Shown: positions 18,032 through 32,534, counted from the first letter of the stretch. The stretch is 64,000 nt of DNA from Marinobacter sp. (GCA_018402255.1 JAGYIS010000004.1:434001-498000), one strand, 5' to 3'. Numbers and translations are program-made. Notes: generated from the letters alone by a model not told the origin.

Positions 18032-19516
18032 ATGTGCATCACATCCATCAGTAATTTATTGCAAGGTATTGTCGATGTGCCATCGGTGTTCGATGTCACG
18101 ATTCACGGGTTGCAGACTGACAGTCGATTGGTTGCCCCCGGCGATGCGTTTATCGCGTTGGCGGGTTCGAAAACCGGGCCTGACCATTACGTTGAACAGG
18201 CCATTGCCGCCGGTGCCACGGCTATTCTTCTGGAAGCTTTTGAACCGAGAGAATGCCATGAGCGCCACGGAGCACTGATAGTGCCGGTGGTTGGTCTTCG
18301 CTCGCAGCTGGGTCGAATTGCCGATCGCTTTTTTGAGCATCCGTCACGCCATCTGCGTCTGATCGGGGTGACAGGCACCAATGGCAAAACCTCGGTCACT
18401 CAGTACATCGCCCAACTGTTGCGCGACACGGGCACGCCTTGCGGTGTGCTGGGCACTCTGGGCTATGGCATGCCGGGCAAGCTTCAGCCCGCCAGCCACA
18501 CCACGCCGGATGTGGTCCAGGCCAACCGGGTCATTAACCGCATTCGTAACGAGGGTGGCCGGGCTGCTGTCATGGAAGTGTCGTCCCATGCGCTCGATCA
18601 GGGGCGCATTGACAAGTTGACCATGACTGGCGCGGTGTTCACTAATCTGACCCGGGATCATCTGGACTATCACGGCACGATGGATGCCTATGGTGAAGCC
18701 AAGGCCAGGTTGTTCCGACGTGAAGAACTGCACTTTTCCGTGATCAATTTTGACGATCCTTTTGGCCGCCAACTGTTCGAACAGCTCGACGGGCAGTGCG
18801 ACCGGGTTCGTTACAGCCTCCATGAGGCCCAGACCGAGCTGTGGCTGAAAGATTTCGCACCGGTCGCGACCGGTTTTCGTGCGCGGGTTGATGGTCAGTG
18901 GGGCGAGTTTGATCTGCAGGTGCCCCTCCTGGGCAGCTTCAATGCCAGTAATGTGCTGGCGGCACTGGCGACCGTACTGACTCTTGGCGTGCCGGTTGAC
19001 CGTGCGGTGGCAGCAACGGCCAACCTGGCACCGCCGCCCGGTCGGCTTGAGCGTTTCACCGGCGCAGGCGGCAAACAGGTGGTTGTGGATTATGCCCACA
19101 CGCCGGATGCTTTGGCGAATGCCCTGGCAGCATTGCGGCCGCACGTTGAAGGAAAGCTTATTTGTGTTTTCGGATGCGGTGGTGACCGGGACCCCGGCAA
19201 GCGTCCGGACATGGCTCGCGAAGCCGAGCACAGAGCCGATGTAGTCATCGTTACTGATGACAATCCGCGCTCCGAAGACCCGGCACGGATTGTCAGCGAC
19301 ATTGCGGTCGGCTTTTCCAATGCGGCCGGCTATCAGATTATTCATGACCGGGCCGAGGCTATAGCGGCCGCCGTCGCCATGGCAGGCCCGGATGATTTGG
19401 TACTGATCGCGGGCAAAGGCCATGAGACCTGGCAGGAAATCGGCGGACAAAAGCTTCCTTTCAGTGATGCCGAGCAGGTGCGCCACCTCCTGAAGCTAAA
19501 TGGAGGTGTGGCATGA
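18032..19516 (+). CDS. murE: UDP-MurNAc-L-Ala-D-Glu:meso-diaminopimelate ligase
   Basis: 494 residues; adds the third amino acid of the peptide stem. The ATP loop is GVTGTNGKTSVTQYIAQLL (around residue 117), TTPDVV and HLDYHGTMDAYG follow, and VTDDNPRSEDP contains the DNPR motif that specifies meso-diaminopimelate rather than lysine. The ATG at 18032 follows GGAGAGAGAGG and is 5 bp after ftsI. Overlaps murF by 4 bp. Confidence 0.96.
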   Translation: MCITSISNLLQGIVDVPSVFDVTIHGLQTDSRLVAPGDAFIALAGSKTGPDHYVEQAIAAGATAILLEAFEPRECHERHGALIVPVVGLRSQLGRIADRFFEHPSRHLRLIGVTGTNGKTSVTQYIAQLLRDTGTPCGVLGTLGYGMPGKLQPASHTTPDVVQANRVINRIRNEGGRAAVMEVSSHALDQGRIDKLTMTGAVFTNLTRDHLDYHGTMDAYGEAKARLFRREELHFSVINFDDPFGRQLFEQLDGQCDRVRYSLHEAQTELWLKDFAPVATGFRARVDGQWGEFDLQVPLLGSFNASNVLAALATVLTLGVPVDRAVAATANLAPPPGRLERFTGAGGKQVVVDYAHTPDALANALAALRPHVEGKLICVFGCGGDRDPGKRPDMAREAEHRADVVIVTDDNPRSEDPARIVSDIAVGFSNAAGYQIIHDRAEAIAAAVAMAGPDDLVLIAGKGHETWQEIGGQKLPFSDAEQVRHLLKLNGGVA

Positions 19517-20911
19517 TGCGCGCCTTTTCGCTGGCCGAGGCCCACGAATGGCTGCAGGCCGCTGTTGCCGGTGCCAGGGCGGATGTTGAGTCGACGACGT
19601 TTAGCGGTGTGTCGACAGACAGCCGCAGTGTCGGTGCAGGCCAGCTGTTTGTCGCCTTGCGAGGCGAGCGTTTTGATGGCCATGAATTTCTTGCCCGGGC
19701 ACAGGCGCAGGGCGCGGTCGCGGCAGTGGTGGATACCGCTAATAGCGCGGTCGGCATGCCGCAACTGGTTGTGCCAGACACGGTAAACGCCCTGGCACAA
19801 CTGGCCGCGGCAAACCGTAATGAGAGTCGTGCACAGTTTGTCGCCATTACCGGGAGCAGCGGAAAGACCACCGTTCGGCAAATGACTTCGGCGATTCTGG
19901 CAGGCATGGGTTCTACCCTGGCTACCGAGGGCAATCTGAACAACCACATCGGCGTGCCGTTGACCTTGTTCCGGTTGGCTCCTGAACATCGTTACGGTGC
20001 CATTGAGCTTGGCGCCAGTGGTTTGGGCGAGATTGCCCACACTGTTGCCCTGGTCCGTCCGGACGTGGCGATTTTGACCAACGCTGGCCAGGCCCATCTC
20101 GAGGGCTTCGGCAGTTACCAGAACATTGTGATCGCCAAGGGCGAAATCATCGATGGCGTGTCAAGCGATGGGGTGGTGGTGTTGAACCACGATGACCCGG
20201 CCTTTGGCGAATGGGTTGAGCGGGCCGGTCAGCGGCAAGTGATTGGTGTGTCCGGTGCCGGACACCCTGGCGCAGACTACCGTGCTGTGGCCAGTAAACC
20301 GGCAGAAGAAGGTTATGACGTGCAGGTGCATGGGCCGGATGGCTGGCAATGCCAGGTGCATATTCCACTTGCGGGTGAGCACAACATTGCCAATGGGCTG
20401 ATGGCTCTGGCCGCCTGCCGTGCCCTGGGCGCGACCGATCAGCAGGTCATTGATGGCTTGCGTAGTGTCCAGGCGGTGAAGGGCCGGCTGCAGGTTCTCA
20501 CGCCAGCGGCCGGATTTACCCTGATTGATGACAGTTATAACGCTAATCCCTCGTCCATGAAGGTGGCCGTGGATGTGCTGGCCGGCTATTCGGGGGTTCG
20601 GATTGCGATTTTCGGCGCCATGGCCGAGCTTAGGCCCGGACACCGACGCCTTACATCGGGACGTTGGTGCTTACGCCAAGGCCCGGGGCATTGACCGGTT
20701 GATGGTTGTCGGCGCCGGCAGTGAGGTTTACGCAGCGGGTTTTGGTGACGGTGCAGAGATATTTCAGAGCCATGATCAGGCCGTAGATGCCGTCGTGAGT
20801 GGCAGCCAGGGACCAGTAACCGTGCTGGTGAAAGGTTCTCGCAGTTCTGCCATGGATCGCGTGGTGGAGGGAATTCAGACAAAGGTGAACAAAACATGCT
20901 GTTCTGGCTGA
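19513..20911 (+). CDS. murF: UDP-MurNAc-tripeptide:D-Ala-D-Ala ligase, frame broken by one extra base
   Basis: MurF completes the UDP-MurNAc pentapeptide and is normally essential. The first frame gives the ATP loop [27 protein letters not shown] and [13 protein letters not shown], then leaves register after FGAMAEL and ends at 20694. The next frame continues precisely with [19 protein letters not shown] to 20911. One extra base, best placed at A20632 (CTT-A-GGC), explains this; the restored protein has 465 residues, normal for the family. No second murF copy is in the window. Sequence error is most likely; the site happens to be CTT-AGG-C, a known +1 slippery heptamer in yeast Ty1. The end overlaps mraY by 16 bp. 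Confidence 0.93.
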
Positions 20912-21981
20912 CAGAGCTTTTATCGCAGTACTTTTCCGCCCTGACGGTATTTCAGTACCTGACGGTGCGCGCGATTATGGGGGTTTTGACCGCCCTGATG
21001 ATTTCGTTGCTGATCGGCCCGGTAATGATTCGCAAGTTGAGCCAATACCAGATCGGCCAGGCGGTGCGGGATGACGGCCCGCAAACCCATCTCAGTAAAG
21101 CCGGCACGCCGACCATGGGTGGTGCGCTGATTCTGGTGGCGATCGCCATTTCAACACTGTTATGGGCAGATCTGAGCAACCGTTACGTGTGGGTTGTGTT
21201 GCTGGTTACCCTGCTGTTTGGCGCGATTGGCTGGGTGGATGATTATCGCAAGGTGGTCGAGCGCAATCCTCGTGGCCTGCCTGGGCGCTGGAAGTATTTC
21301 TGGCAGTCACTGATTGGCGCCGCCGCTGCCGTAGTGCTCTACACCACCGCCACCTTGCCTCAGGAAACCTCGCTTTACCTGCCGTTCCTGAAAGATGTCT
21401 CGCTGACGCTCGGGCCGGTCATGTTCATTTTGCTGACCTACTTCGTGATTGTCGGCAGCAGCAATGCGGTCAACCTGACGGACGGGCTGGATGGCCTCGC
21501 TATCATGCCAACGGTGATGGTCGCCGGGGCCCTGGCTATCTTCGCTTATGTGTCTGGCCATGCGCAGTTCGCTAATTATCTGTTGATTCCGCATTTACCG
21601 GGTGCGGGTGAATTGATCATCTTCTGTTGCGCACTGGTTGGCGCCGGGCTGGGCTTTCTCTGGTTCAACACCTATCCGGCCCAGGTCTTCATGGGTGATG
21701 TGGGTGCGCTGGCGCTTGGTGCTGCACTGGGCGTAGTGGCAGTCATCGTGCGCCAGGAAATCGTGCTGTTCATCATGGGCGGTGTGTTTGTGATGGAGAC
21801 CATCTCGGTGATCTTGCAGGTGGCGTCGTACCGGTTGACCGGGCGCCGCATCTTCCGGATGGCGCCGCTGCACCATCACTTTGAGTTGAAAGGTTGGCCT
21901 GAGCCGCGGGTTATCGTGCGGTTCTGGGTAATTACTGTGGTTCTGGTCCTGATTGGGCTGGCCAGTCTGAAAATCCGATAG
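20896..21981 (+). CDS. mraY: phospho-MurNAc-pentapeptide translocase (lipid I synthase)
   Basis: 361 residues, ten predicted membrane helices. It transfers phospho-MurNAc-pentapeptide onto undecaprenyl phosphate. Signatures: [17 protein letters not shown] in the first cytoplasmic loop, [13 protein letters not shown] with the catalytic/Mg-binding Asp pair, [10 protein letters not shown], and the C-terminal [14 protein letters not shown] histidine loop. Typical position between murF and murD. Confidence 0.97.
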   Translation: MLFWLTELLSQYFSALTVFQYLTVRAIMGVLTALMISLLIGPVMIRKLSQYQIGQAVRDDGPQTHLSKAGTPTMGGALILVAIAISTLLWADLSNRYVWVVLLVTLLFGAIGWVDDYRKVVERNPRGLPGRWKYFWQSLIGAAAAVVLYTTATLPQETSLYLPFLKDVSLTLGPVMFILLTYFVIVGSSNAVNLTDGLDGLAIMPTVMVAGALAIFAYVSGHAQFANYLLIPHLPGAGELIIFCCALVGAGLGFLWFNTYPAQVFMGDVGALALGAALGVVAVIVRQEIVLFIMGGVFVMETISVILQVASYRLTGRRIFRMAPLHHHFELKGWPEPRVIVRFWVITVVLVLIGLASLKIR

Positions 21982-21996
21982 GAAATTGAAACGGTT

Positions 21997-23337
21997 ATGA
22001 GTGTCATTGTTTCGGATCGTCGCACATTGGTGGTAGGGCTCGGTAAAACCGGGCTCTCCTGTGTGCGCTATCTGTCCGAAAAAGGCCGGGACCTTGCCGT
22101 TGCCGACAGTCGTCAGGATCCGCCGGGGTTGCAGGAGTTACGGGAGTTCTGGCCAGAGGTTCCGGTCCACTTGGGTGAGTTTGATACCGAGATGTTTGCC
22201 GGCTTCAACGAGTTGGTGGTGAGCCCCGGTATCAGCATTTCAGAGCCAGCCATTGTCGAGGCGGCGGCCAGAGGCGCCGGCATTCGCGGTGACATTGACC
22301 TGTTTGCAGAAGCCGCGGACGCTCCAATCATCGCGATCACCGGCTCGAACGGCAAAACCACGGTGACCACTCTGGTCGGTGAGATGGCGAAGGCCGCCGG
22401 ACGCAACGTGCAGGTGGGCGGCAATATCGGAACGCCAGCGCTGGATCTGCTTGGAAAAGGAGCCGACCTCTACGTGCTGGAGTTGTCGAGCTTTCAGCTG
22501 GAGACCACGGATGAACTGAAGGCCGAGGTCGCAACGGTCTTGAACATCAGTGACGATCACATGGATCGCTACCCGGACAAAATGGCCTATTTCCAGGCCA
22601 AGCAGCGGATCTATCGAGGCAGCAGGAACGCCGTGGTCAATCTGGACGATGCCCTGAGCACGCCGATGGCCCGGGATAACCTTCGTTTTGTCTGCTTCGG
22701 CTTTAACCGGGTTAACCCGGAAACCTTCAGTACCCGGGACGACGATCAGGGTACCTGGATCACGTTCGGCTTCGACAATCTTTTGCTGGCCAGCGAGTTG
22801 CAGCTCCTTGGCCGGCACAATATCAGCAACGTTATGGCGGCGTTGGCTCTCGGTCAGGCGGCCGGTTTACCGATGGCGGCCATGCTGGAGGCGGCCCGGA
22901 CGTTCCGTGGCCTGCCTCACCGCTGCGAGTTTGTGCGTAATCTGGACGGTGTGGATTACATCAACGATTCCAAGGGCACTAATGTTGGCGCCACTGTCGC
23001 AGCAATCGAAAGCCTGGTGCCGGAGCAGGGCAAGGTGATTCTGATTGCCGGTGGTGATGGCAAGGGTGCTGATTTCACTTCGCTGGCGGAGCCTGTCCAC
23101 CGCCACTGTCGTGCCGTGGTTCTGATCGGTCGCGATGCCGATGCCATCGCGCAAACGTTACCTGAGGACGTTGCCATCGTAAGAGCTGTCTCGCTTTCCG
23201 GTGCTGTGGCACAAGCCCAAGGCCTGGCCCTGGCAGGCGATCGGGTGTTGTTGTCGCCCGCTTGCGCCAGCTTTGACATGTTCCGGGATTACAGCGATCG
23301 CGGCGATCAGTTCCGTACTCTGGTGGAGGCGCTGTGA
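21997..23337 (+). CDS. murD: UDP-MurNAc-L-alanine:D-glutamate ligase
   Basis: 446 residues; adds the second residue of the peptide stem. The N-terminal Rossmann part begins TLVVGLGKTGLSCVRYL; the ATP loop is AITGSNGKTTVTTLVGEMA (about 109-127), and NDSKGTNVGATVAA and GGDGKGADF mark the C-terminal domain. Complete and of normal length. Its TGA overlaps the ftsW GTG start. Confidence 0.96.
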   Translation: MSVIVSDRRTLVVGLGKTGLSCVRYLSEKGRDLAVADSRQDPPGLQELREFWPEVPVHLGEFDTEMFAGFNELVVSPGISISEPAIVEAAARGAGIRGDIDLFAEAADAPIIAITGSNGKTTVTTLVGEMAKAAGRNVQVGGNIGTPALDLLGKGADLYVLELSSFQLETTDELKAEVATVLNISDDHMDRYPDKMAYFQAKQRIYRGSRNAVVNLDDALSTPMARDNLRFVCFGFNRVNPETFSTRDDDQGTWITFGFDNLLLASELQLLGRHNISNVMAALALGQAAGLPMAAMLEAARTFRGLPHRCEFVRNLDGVDYINDSKGTNVGATVAAIESLVPEQGKVILIAGGDGKGADFTSLAEPVHRHCRAVVLIGRDADAIAQTLPEDVAIVRAVSLSGAVAQAQGLALAGDRVLLSPACASFDMFRDYSDRGDQFRTLVEAL

Positions 23338-24536
23338 TACACACACACGCAGGTGCCTATCGTCAGCAAACCTGGACCGGTGATGTCCAGCCGCTGGCGG
23401 TGTTGGTGGTGACATCGGTTGCGCTTCTGGTGATGGGCGTGGTGATGATTTCGTCTGCCTCCATGGATATGGCCGCCGTCACCATGGGCAACAGCTATCA
23501 CTATGTGATTCGCCAGATCATTTTTGCCGGACTGGGCTGCTTTGTGGCATTGATTGCCGTTAACGTGCCGGTGTCCTGGTGGGAGCGCAGCGGATGGTTG
23601 CTGCTGGGTATTGGAATGTTGGTGCTGGTGCTGGTGTTGACGCCGATGGGTCGAACCGTGAATGGGTCCACCCGCTGGATCCCGCTGGGCCTGTTTAACA
23701 TTCAGGTGTCCGAGGTGGCCAAGCTGTGCCTGATTGCCTATCTGGCAGGCTATGTGGTGCGCCGCCGGGACGAGCTACTCAATACCTGGTTGGGGTTTTT
23801 CAAGCCGCTGATCGTGCTTGGCGTGGCATCCATGTTGTTAGTCATCCAGCCCGACTTTGGTGCCACCGTGGTACTGGTGACGGCGGCTGCGGGCATGATC
23901 TTTCTCAGTGGCGTCAGGCTGACGCGTTTTGCGCCCCTGGTGGGGGTTCTGGTCGTGCTCGGTACGGTGCTGGTGGCTACGCAGCCGTATCGATTAAAGC
24001 GGGTGGTGAGCTACCTGGACCCATGGAAAGACCAGTTCGACACCGGCTATCAGCTTACCCAATCGCTGATTGCTTTCGGACGCGGCGAATGGGGTGGCGT
24101 CGGTTTGGGCAATTCGATTCAAAAGCTGTTCTTTTTGCCAGAGGCGCACACGGATTTCATCTTCTCGATCATCGCAGAGGAATTCGGTCTGCTCGGATCA
24201 CTGATTGTGCTGGCGCTGTTTACCGCCATGGTGGTGAGTGGATTTCTGATTGCGCGCCGTGCGGAGAAGGCGAACATGCCGTTTGGCGCCTGTTTCAGTT
24301 ACGGACTGACGCTGCTGATGGGGTTGCAGGCGGGTATTAATATGGCGGTTAGCACCGGTCTGCTGCCCACCAAAGGGCTGACCTTACCGCTGGTCAGCTA
24401 CGGCGGCTCAAGTTTGCTGATTACGTGTATCGGCATTGGTGTGCTGGCCCGGGTGGAACTGGAGCGCCTGGACAAAGTCCGGATGGATTCTGAAAAGGCC
24501 GGGAAAAAACCACGGGGAGGGGCGGTTTATGACTGA
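23334..24536 (+). CDS. ftsW: septal peptidoglycan glycosyltransferase FtsW
   Basis: 400 residues, ten-helix SEDS-family polymerase that works with FtsI. Typical sequences: NGSTRWIPLGLFNIQVSEVAK (parts), QPDFGATVVL, LPEAHTDFIFSIIAEEFG, and the closing GLTLPLVSYGGSSLL. The start is a GTG overlapping the murD stop (GTGA). Overlaps murG by 8 bp. Confidence 0.95.
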   Translation: MIHTHAGAYRQQTWTGDVQPLAVLVVTSVALLVMGVVMISSASMDMAAVTMGNSYHYVIRQIIFAGLGCFVALIAVNVPVSWWERSGWLLLGIGMLVLVLVLTPMGRTVNGSTRWIPLGLFNIQVSEVAKLCLIAYLAGYVVRRRDELLNTWLGFFKPLIVLGVASMLLVIQPDFGATVVLVTAAAGMIFLSGVRLTRFAPLVGVLVVLGTVLVATQPYRLKRVVSYLDPWKDQFDTGYQLTQSLIAFGRGEWGGVGLGNSIQKLFFLPEAHTDFIFSIIAEEFGLLGSLIVLALFTAMVVSGFLIARRAEKANMPFGACFSYGLTLLMGLQAGINMAVSTGLLPTKGLTLPLVSYGGSSLLITCIGIGVLARVELERLDKVRMDSEKAGKKPRGGAVYD

Positions 24537-25621
24537 GCCCCTTATGACGAACCCCCGTCGTTTTCTGATGATGGCGGGTGGCACCGGTGGCCACGTGTTT
24601 CCCGCACTGGCAACCGCCAGAGCGTTGCAGGAAAAAGGCCATGAAGTGTATTGGCTAGGCGCCAAGGGCGGTATGGAAGAACGTTTGATTGGCGACACGG
24701 AGATTCCGTTGTCACTGATTCATATTTCCGGCCTGCGCGGTAAAGGCAAATTGGCGTTGCTGTTTGCCCCGTTCCGTCTGTTGAGGGCGCTGGGTGAGGC
24801 CTTCACGGTGCTGCGCCAGATCAAGCCGGACTGTGTTGTGGGCATGGGCGGATTTGTGACCGGCCCGGGCGGTGTGGCTGCCTGGCTCCGGAAAACCCCG
24901 CTGGTGATTCATGAGCAGAATGCGGTTGCGGGCATGACAAATCGTTTGCTGACCCGGTTTGCCAGCACCGTACTGGAGGCCTTTCCCGGCAGCTTTGGCG
25001 ACAAAGTGGTTACCCGCTGTACCGGCAATCCGGTGCGCAAAGAGGTTGCTGGACTTGTTGCTCCGGAACAGCGTTTACAGAACCGTAATGGCCCGGTTCG
25101 TGTTCTGGTGATTGGCGGCAGCCTGGGTGCTCAAGTATTCAATCAGCAGCTGCCACAGGCGCTGGCCATGCTGCCGGAACAGCAGCGGCCGGAAATCCGG
25201 CACCAGTGCGGCGAGAAGAATCTGGACGCGGCTCGAAGCGCCTATGAAGCCGCGGGCGTGTCTGCCAGTGTTGAGCCGTTTATACGGGACATGGCCGGCG
25301 CCTATGCGTGGGCCGATCTGGTGGTTTGCCGTGCTGGAGCGCTAACGGTGTCAGAACTCTGTGTGGCGGGCGTTGGTGCCGTGCTGGTGCCATTTCCCCA
25401 TGCCGTGGATGACCACCAGACGCAAAATGCCCAGCACATGGTCAAGGCGGGTGCGGCGATTTTGATCCCACAGTCAAAACTGACCCCGGACGTGCTGGCA
25501 GAAACCTTGCGGGATCTTGCTGGCAACCGGGAGCGAATTCTGAACATGGCGAAGGCGGCCAGATCGGTCGCCCGCCCTGATGCAACGGAGAGAGTCGTGA
25601 ATTACTGTCTGGAGGCCGCCC

Positions 25622-25629
<8 letters not shown>
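24529..25629 (+). CDS. murG: UDP-GlcNAc transferase MurG (lipid II synthase)
   Basis: 366 residues, GT-B fold, peripheral on the inner leaflet. [17 protein letters not shown] is the lipid-acceptor glycine-rich loop; [18 protein letters not shown] and the C-terminal [19 protein letters not shown] and [13 protein letters not shown] form the UDP-GlcNAc site. Start ATG 24529 overlaps ftsW; ATG 24544 ([10 protein letters not shown]) is an alternative with little difference. Overlaps murC by 8 bp. Confidence 0.95.
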
Positions 25630-28869
<3,240 letters not shown>

Positions 28870-28905
28870 TAACGAATTTTACGAACCTGGGGTTTGGTGA
28901 AACAC

Positions 28906-30141
28906 ATGTCATCGGTTGCAACGGAAAACATGATTGTCGGACTGGATATCGGAACTTCCAAAGTGGTTGCGATAGTCGGCAAGCGCAAGATGGATGGAAC
29001 CATCGAGGTGGTCGGGATAGGTTCACACCCATCCCGCGGCCTCAAGCGCGGCGTGGTGGTTAACATCGAAACCACCGTGCAGGCTATCCAGCGTGCGGTG
29101 GAGGAGGCGGAGCTGATGGCGGGCTGCCGGATTCATTCGGTTTATGCCGGTATCGCCGGTAGCCACATCAAGAGCCTGAACTCCCATGGCATTGTGGCCA
29201 TCCGTGATCGCGAGGTGACCCAGGCTGACATTGACCGGGTGATCGACGCAGCCCAGGCGGTGGCGATCCCGGCCGATCAGAAAATTCTTCATATTCTGCC
29301 GCAGGAGTTTGTGATCGATAACCAGGAAGGCATCAAGGAACCCATGGGCATGTCGGGTGTTCGCCTTGAAGCCAAGGTGCATCTGGTGACCTGCGCCGTG
29401 AACGCCGCACAGAACATTGAGAAGTGCGTTAAACGATGCGGTCTTGAGGTGGACGACATCATTCTCGAGCAGCTGGCGTCCAGTCACGCAATCCTGACCG
29501 AGGATGAGAAAGAACTCGGTGTCTGTGTGGTCGATATCGGCGGTGGTACCACGGATATTGCGGTGTTCACTGGCGGCGCCATCCGGCATACCGCGGTTAT
29601 CCCGATTGCCGGTGATCAGGTTACCAATGACATTGCCATGGCGTTGCGTACACCCACGCAGAATGCCGAAGAAATCAAGATTAAATACGCCTGCGCGCTG
29701 ACTCAGCTTGCTGGCGCTGACGAAACCATCAAAGTGCCCAGTGTTGGCGATCGGGCGCCCAGAGACCTGTCCCGGCAGGCGCTGGCCGAAGTGGTCGAAC
29801 CTCGCTATGAGGAGCTGTTCACTCTGGTGCAGTCAGAGCTTCGCCGGTCCGGATTCGAAGACATGATTCCGGCTGGCATCGTGATTACAGGCGGTTCGTC
29901 CACCATGGAAGGGGTGGTGGAACTGGCTGAAGAAATCTTCCACATGCCGGTAAGGCTGGCCTGTCCGCAGGCGGTGTCCGGCATGACGGAAGTGGTCAAC
30001 AACCCGATTTACGCCACTGGTGTGGGATTGTTGATTCATGGCTTTCGGCAAATGGATCTTGGCCGGGCGCCGGTGCTCAAGGGGGAGGATGCTCCTTCTC
30101 TGGTTGAGCGCATGAAAGCCTGGTTTACCGGTCATTTCTGA
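28906..30141 (+). CDS. ftsA: cell division protein FtsA
   Basis: 411 residues, actin-like ATPase that anchors FtsZ to the membrane. MIVGLDIGTSKVVAIVGK is phosphate loop 1, CVVDIGGGTTDIAVF is phosphate loop 2, and VITGGSSTMEGVVEL the adenosine motif. The C-terminal ERMKAWFTGHF is the amphipathic membrane-targeting helix. ATG 28906 is preferred over an in-frame GTG at 28894, which forms part of the GGTG ribosome binding region. Confidence 0.96.
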   Translation: MSSVATENMIVGLDIGTSKVVAIVGKRKMDGTIEVVGIGSHPSRGLKRGVVVNIETTVQAIQRAVEEAELMAGCRIHSVYAGIAGSHIKSLNSHGIVAIRDREVTQADIDRVIDAAQAVAIPADQKILHILPQEFVIDNQEGIKEPMGMSGVRLEAKVHLVTCAVNAAQNIEKCVKRCGLEVDDIILEQLASSHAILTEDEKELGVCVVDIGGGTTDIAVFTGGAIRHTAVIPIAGDQVTNDIAMALRTPTQNAEEIKIKYACALTQLAGADETIKVPSVGDRAPRDLSRQALAEVVEPRYEELFTLVQSELRRSGFEDMIPAGIVITGGSSTMEGVVELAEEIFHMPVRLACPQAVSGMTEVVNNPIYATGVGLLIHGFRQMDLGRAPVLKGEDAPSLVERMKAWFTGHF

Positions 30142-30244
30142 CGGTGAGCTGGCAGGAAGTGCACGAAGGTATCTCGAAAAACACATAACGATCGAATGAA
30201 ACCGGTCTGGAAAGGCCGGAAACCGCACGAAGGAGTATGGGGAA

Positions 30245-31402
30245 ATGTTTGAACTCGTCGATAGTGTTCAGCAAAACGCAGTAATCAAGGTTGTCGGTGT
30301 TGGCGGCGGCGGCGGTAACGCTGTTCGTCACATGCTTAACAGCGACATTGAGGGTGTAGAGTTTATCTGCGCCAACACAGATGCACAGGCTCTGAAAGAT
30401 CTGGACGCACGTCAGATTATCCAGCTTGGTGGCAACATCACCAAAGGCCTGGGCGCGGGTGCCAACCCGGAAGTGGGTCGTCAGTCAGCGCTGGAAGACC
30501 GGGACCGCATTGCAGAGGCCCTGAGCGGCTCTGATATGGTTTTTATCACGGCTGGCATGGGTGGTGGCACTGGTACCGGTGCGGCCCCTGTTGTCGCAGA
30601 AGTGGCGCGGGAACTGGGTATTCTCACCGTGGCGGTGGTCACCAAGCCGTTCCAGTTTGAGGGCGGCAAGCGCATGAGCGTGGCTGAGTCCGGCCTGCGT
30701 GAACTGGGTGAAAGCGTAGACTCGCTGATCACCATTCCCAACGAAAAGCTGCTGGCGGTGATGGGCAAGAAAACCAGCCTGCTGGACGCCTTTGCCTCAG
30801 CCAACGATGTCTTGCTGGGCGCGGTTCAGGGTATTGCCGATCTGATCACCCGCAACGGCATGATCAACGTCGACTTCGCCGACGTAAAAACCGTGATGTC
30901 CGAGATGGGCAACGCGATGATGGGTACTGGCCGGGCAACCGGTGAGAACCGTGCCCGCGAAGCCGCTGAAGCGGCTGTGCGCAGTCCGCTGCTGGAAGAT
31001 ATCAACCTGCAGGGTGCCAAGGGTATTCTGGTCAACATCACCGCGGGTATGGATCTCAACCTGGGCGAGTTCACTGAGGTTGGCGACATTGTACGGGAGT
31101 TTGCTTCAGACTCTGCCACCGTCGTGGTGGGTACCGTCATCGATCCGGAAATGACCGATGAGCTGAAGGTGACCGTCGTGGCTACGGGTCTGGGCGGCGA
31201 TCGTGAAAAGCCGGCCAAGGTGGTGGACAACACCCGCACCCTCGACGGCAAGACCGACTATAACCAGCTGGATCGGCCTGCGGTATTGCGTCGTCGGGCA
31301 GTCTCACACGGCAATACGGCTCTGGATCAGAGCAAAGACAGCGAAGAGCAGGGCGTGGACTATCTCGATATTCCCGCATTCCTTCGCAGGCAGGCTGATT
31401 GA
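30245..31402 (+). CDS. ftsZ: cell division GTPase FtsZ
   Basis: 385 residues, tubulin homologue that forms the Z-ring. [15 protein letters not shown], the tubulin signature [19 protein letters not shown], and [11 protein letters not shown] (T7 loop) are intact. The C-terminal tail [14 protein letters not shown] is the conserved peptide that binds FtsA, ZipA and MinC. AGGAG lies 9 nt upstream. Separated from ftsA by 103 bp. Confidence 0.98.
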   Translation: MFELVDSVQQNAVIKVVGVGGGGGNAVRHMLNSDIEGVEFICANTDAQALKDLDARQIIQLGGNITKGLGAGANPEVGRQSALEDRDRIAEALSGSDMVFITAGMGGGTGTGAAPVVAEVARELGILTVAVVTKPFQFEGGKRMSVAESGLRELGESVDSLITIPNEKLLAVMGKKTSLLDAFASANDVLLGAVQGIADLITRNGMINVDFADVKTVMSEMGNAMMGTGRATGENRAREAAEAAVRSPLLEDINLQGAKGILVNITAGMDLNLGEFTEVGDIVREFASDSATVVVGTVIDPEMTDELKVTVVATGLGGDREKPAKVVDNTRTLDGKTDYNQLDRPAVLRRRAVSHGNTALDQSKDSEEQGVDYLDIPAFLRRQAD

Positions 31403-31429
31403 TAATCTGTCTCATATGTGACGCAGGGT

Positions 31430-31456
31430 GGGTTTCATGGAAGAAAAATGGAACCC
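31430..31456 (+). terminator. hairpin after ftsZ without T-tract
   Basis: GGGTTTCAT pairs with ATGGAACCC (one G-U pair) around a 9-nt loop. It may act as a processing or weak termination signal between ftsZ and lpxC. The rest of 31403-31616 is AT-rich and probably holds the lpxC promoter, but no unambiguous -35/-10 pair was found. Confidence 0.4.
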
Positions 31457-31616
31457 TGAGCCTTGGTCAAACGTGAGCTGATTAGCCATAACCAATGACT
31501 ATTGCAAATGTTAAGTAAAGTCATCTTGGTTAAATGGTGCTCAGTCTTGAATTCTGATATTCTTCTGGCAGTTTTTTGCCCAGAATATCGAACTTTTGTG
31601 ACGGAATAATGAACCG

Positions 31617-32534
31617 ATGATCAGACAACGGACACTTCAGAATACCATCCGTGCGACCGGCATTGGCCTGCACTCGGGGGAAAAGGTTTACCTGACCCTC
31701 AAGCCTGCACCGGTCGATACGGGAATCATCTTTCGCCGGACCGATCTTGACCCGATGGTTGAAATTCGTGCCTGCGCGGAGAATGTAGGTGAGACCATGC
31801 TGTCCACGACGCTGGTAAAAGACGGTGTCCGTGTGGCGACGGTAGAGCATTTGCTCTCAGCCATGGCTGGTCTCGGTATCGACAACTGCTTTGTTGAACT
31901 GAGCGCGGCCGAGGTGCCGATCATGGACGGCTCTGCGGGCCCGTTCGTGTTCCTGCTGCAATCTGCAGGCATCGCGGAGCAGAATTCAGCCAAGCGCTTT
32001 ATCCGTATCAAGCGTGAAGTGACGATTGATGAAGGCGACAAGAAAGCGACTTTTCTGCCGTTCGAAGGCTTCAAAGTCAGTTTTGGCATCGACTTTGACC
32101 ACCCGGTGTTCAAGGGCCGCGCCCAGACCGCCACGGTGGACTTCTCCAGCACCTCCTTCGTGAAGGAAGTGTCTCGCGCCCGGACCTTCGGGTTCATGCG
32201 TGACATCGAGAAGTTGCGCGCGATGAACCTGGCGCTTGGCGGCAGTGTTGATAACGCCATTGTGGTCGACGACTACAAGATTCTTAACGAAGATGGCCTT
32301 CGTTACGAAGATGAGTTCGTCAAACACAAGGTGTTGGATGCCATTGGTGATCTGTACCTGTTGGGTAACAGCCTGATCGGTGAGTTCCGGGGCATCAAAT
32401 CCGGTCACGACCTGAACAACAAGTTGTTGCGCAAGCTTAGAGCTGAAGAAGATGCATGGGAAGTTGTGACCTTCGACGACGAAGCGACGGCTCCGATCTC
32501 TTACATGAAGCCTGCGCTGGCGGCTCAGGGGTAA
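31617..32534 (+). CDS. lpxC: UDP-3-O-acyl-N-acetylglucosamine deacetylase
   Basis: 305 residues. Zinc enzyme that carries out the committed step of lipid A synthesis. N-terminal [19 protein letters not shown]; zinc ligands in [15 protein letters not shown] and [17 protein letters not shown] (His-x3-Asp); [17 protein letters not shown] supplies the catalytic His. Follows ftsZ, as in most gammaproteobacteria. Confidence 0.97.
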   Translation: MIRQRTLQNTIRATGIGLHSGEKVYLTLKPAPVDTGIIFRRTDLDPMVEIRACAENVGETMLSTTLVKDGVRVATVEHLLSAMAGLGIDNCFVELSAAEVPIMDGSAGPFVFLLQSAGIAEQNSAKRFIRIKREVTIDEGDKKATFLPFEGFKVSFGIDFDHPVFKGRAQTATVDFSSTSFVKEVSRARTFGFMRDIEKLRAMNLALGGSVDNAIVVDDYKILNEDGLRYEDEFVKHKVLDAIGDLYLLGNSLIGEFRGIKSGHDLNNKLLRKLRAEEDAWEVVTFDDEATAPISYMKPALAAQG

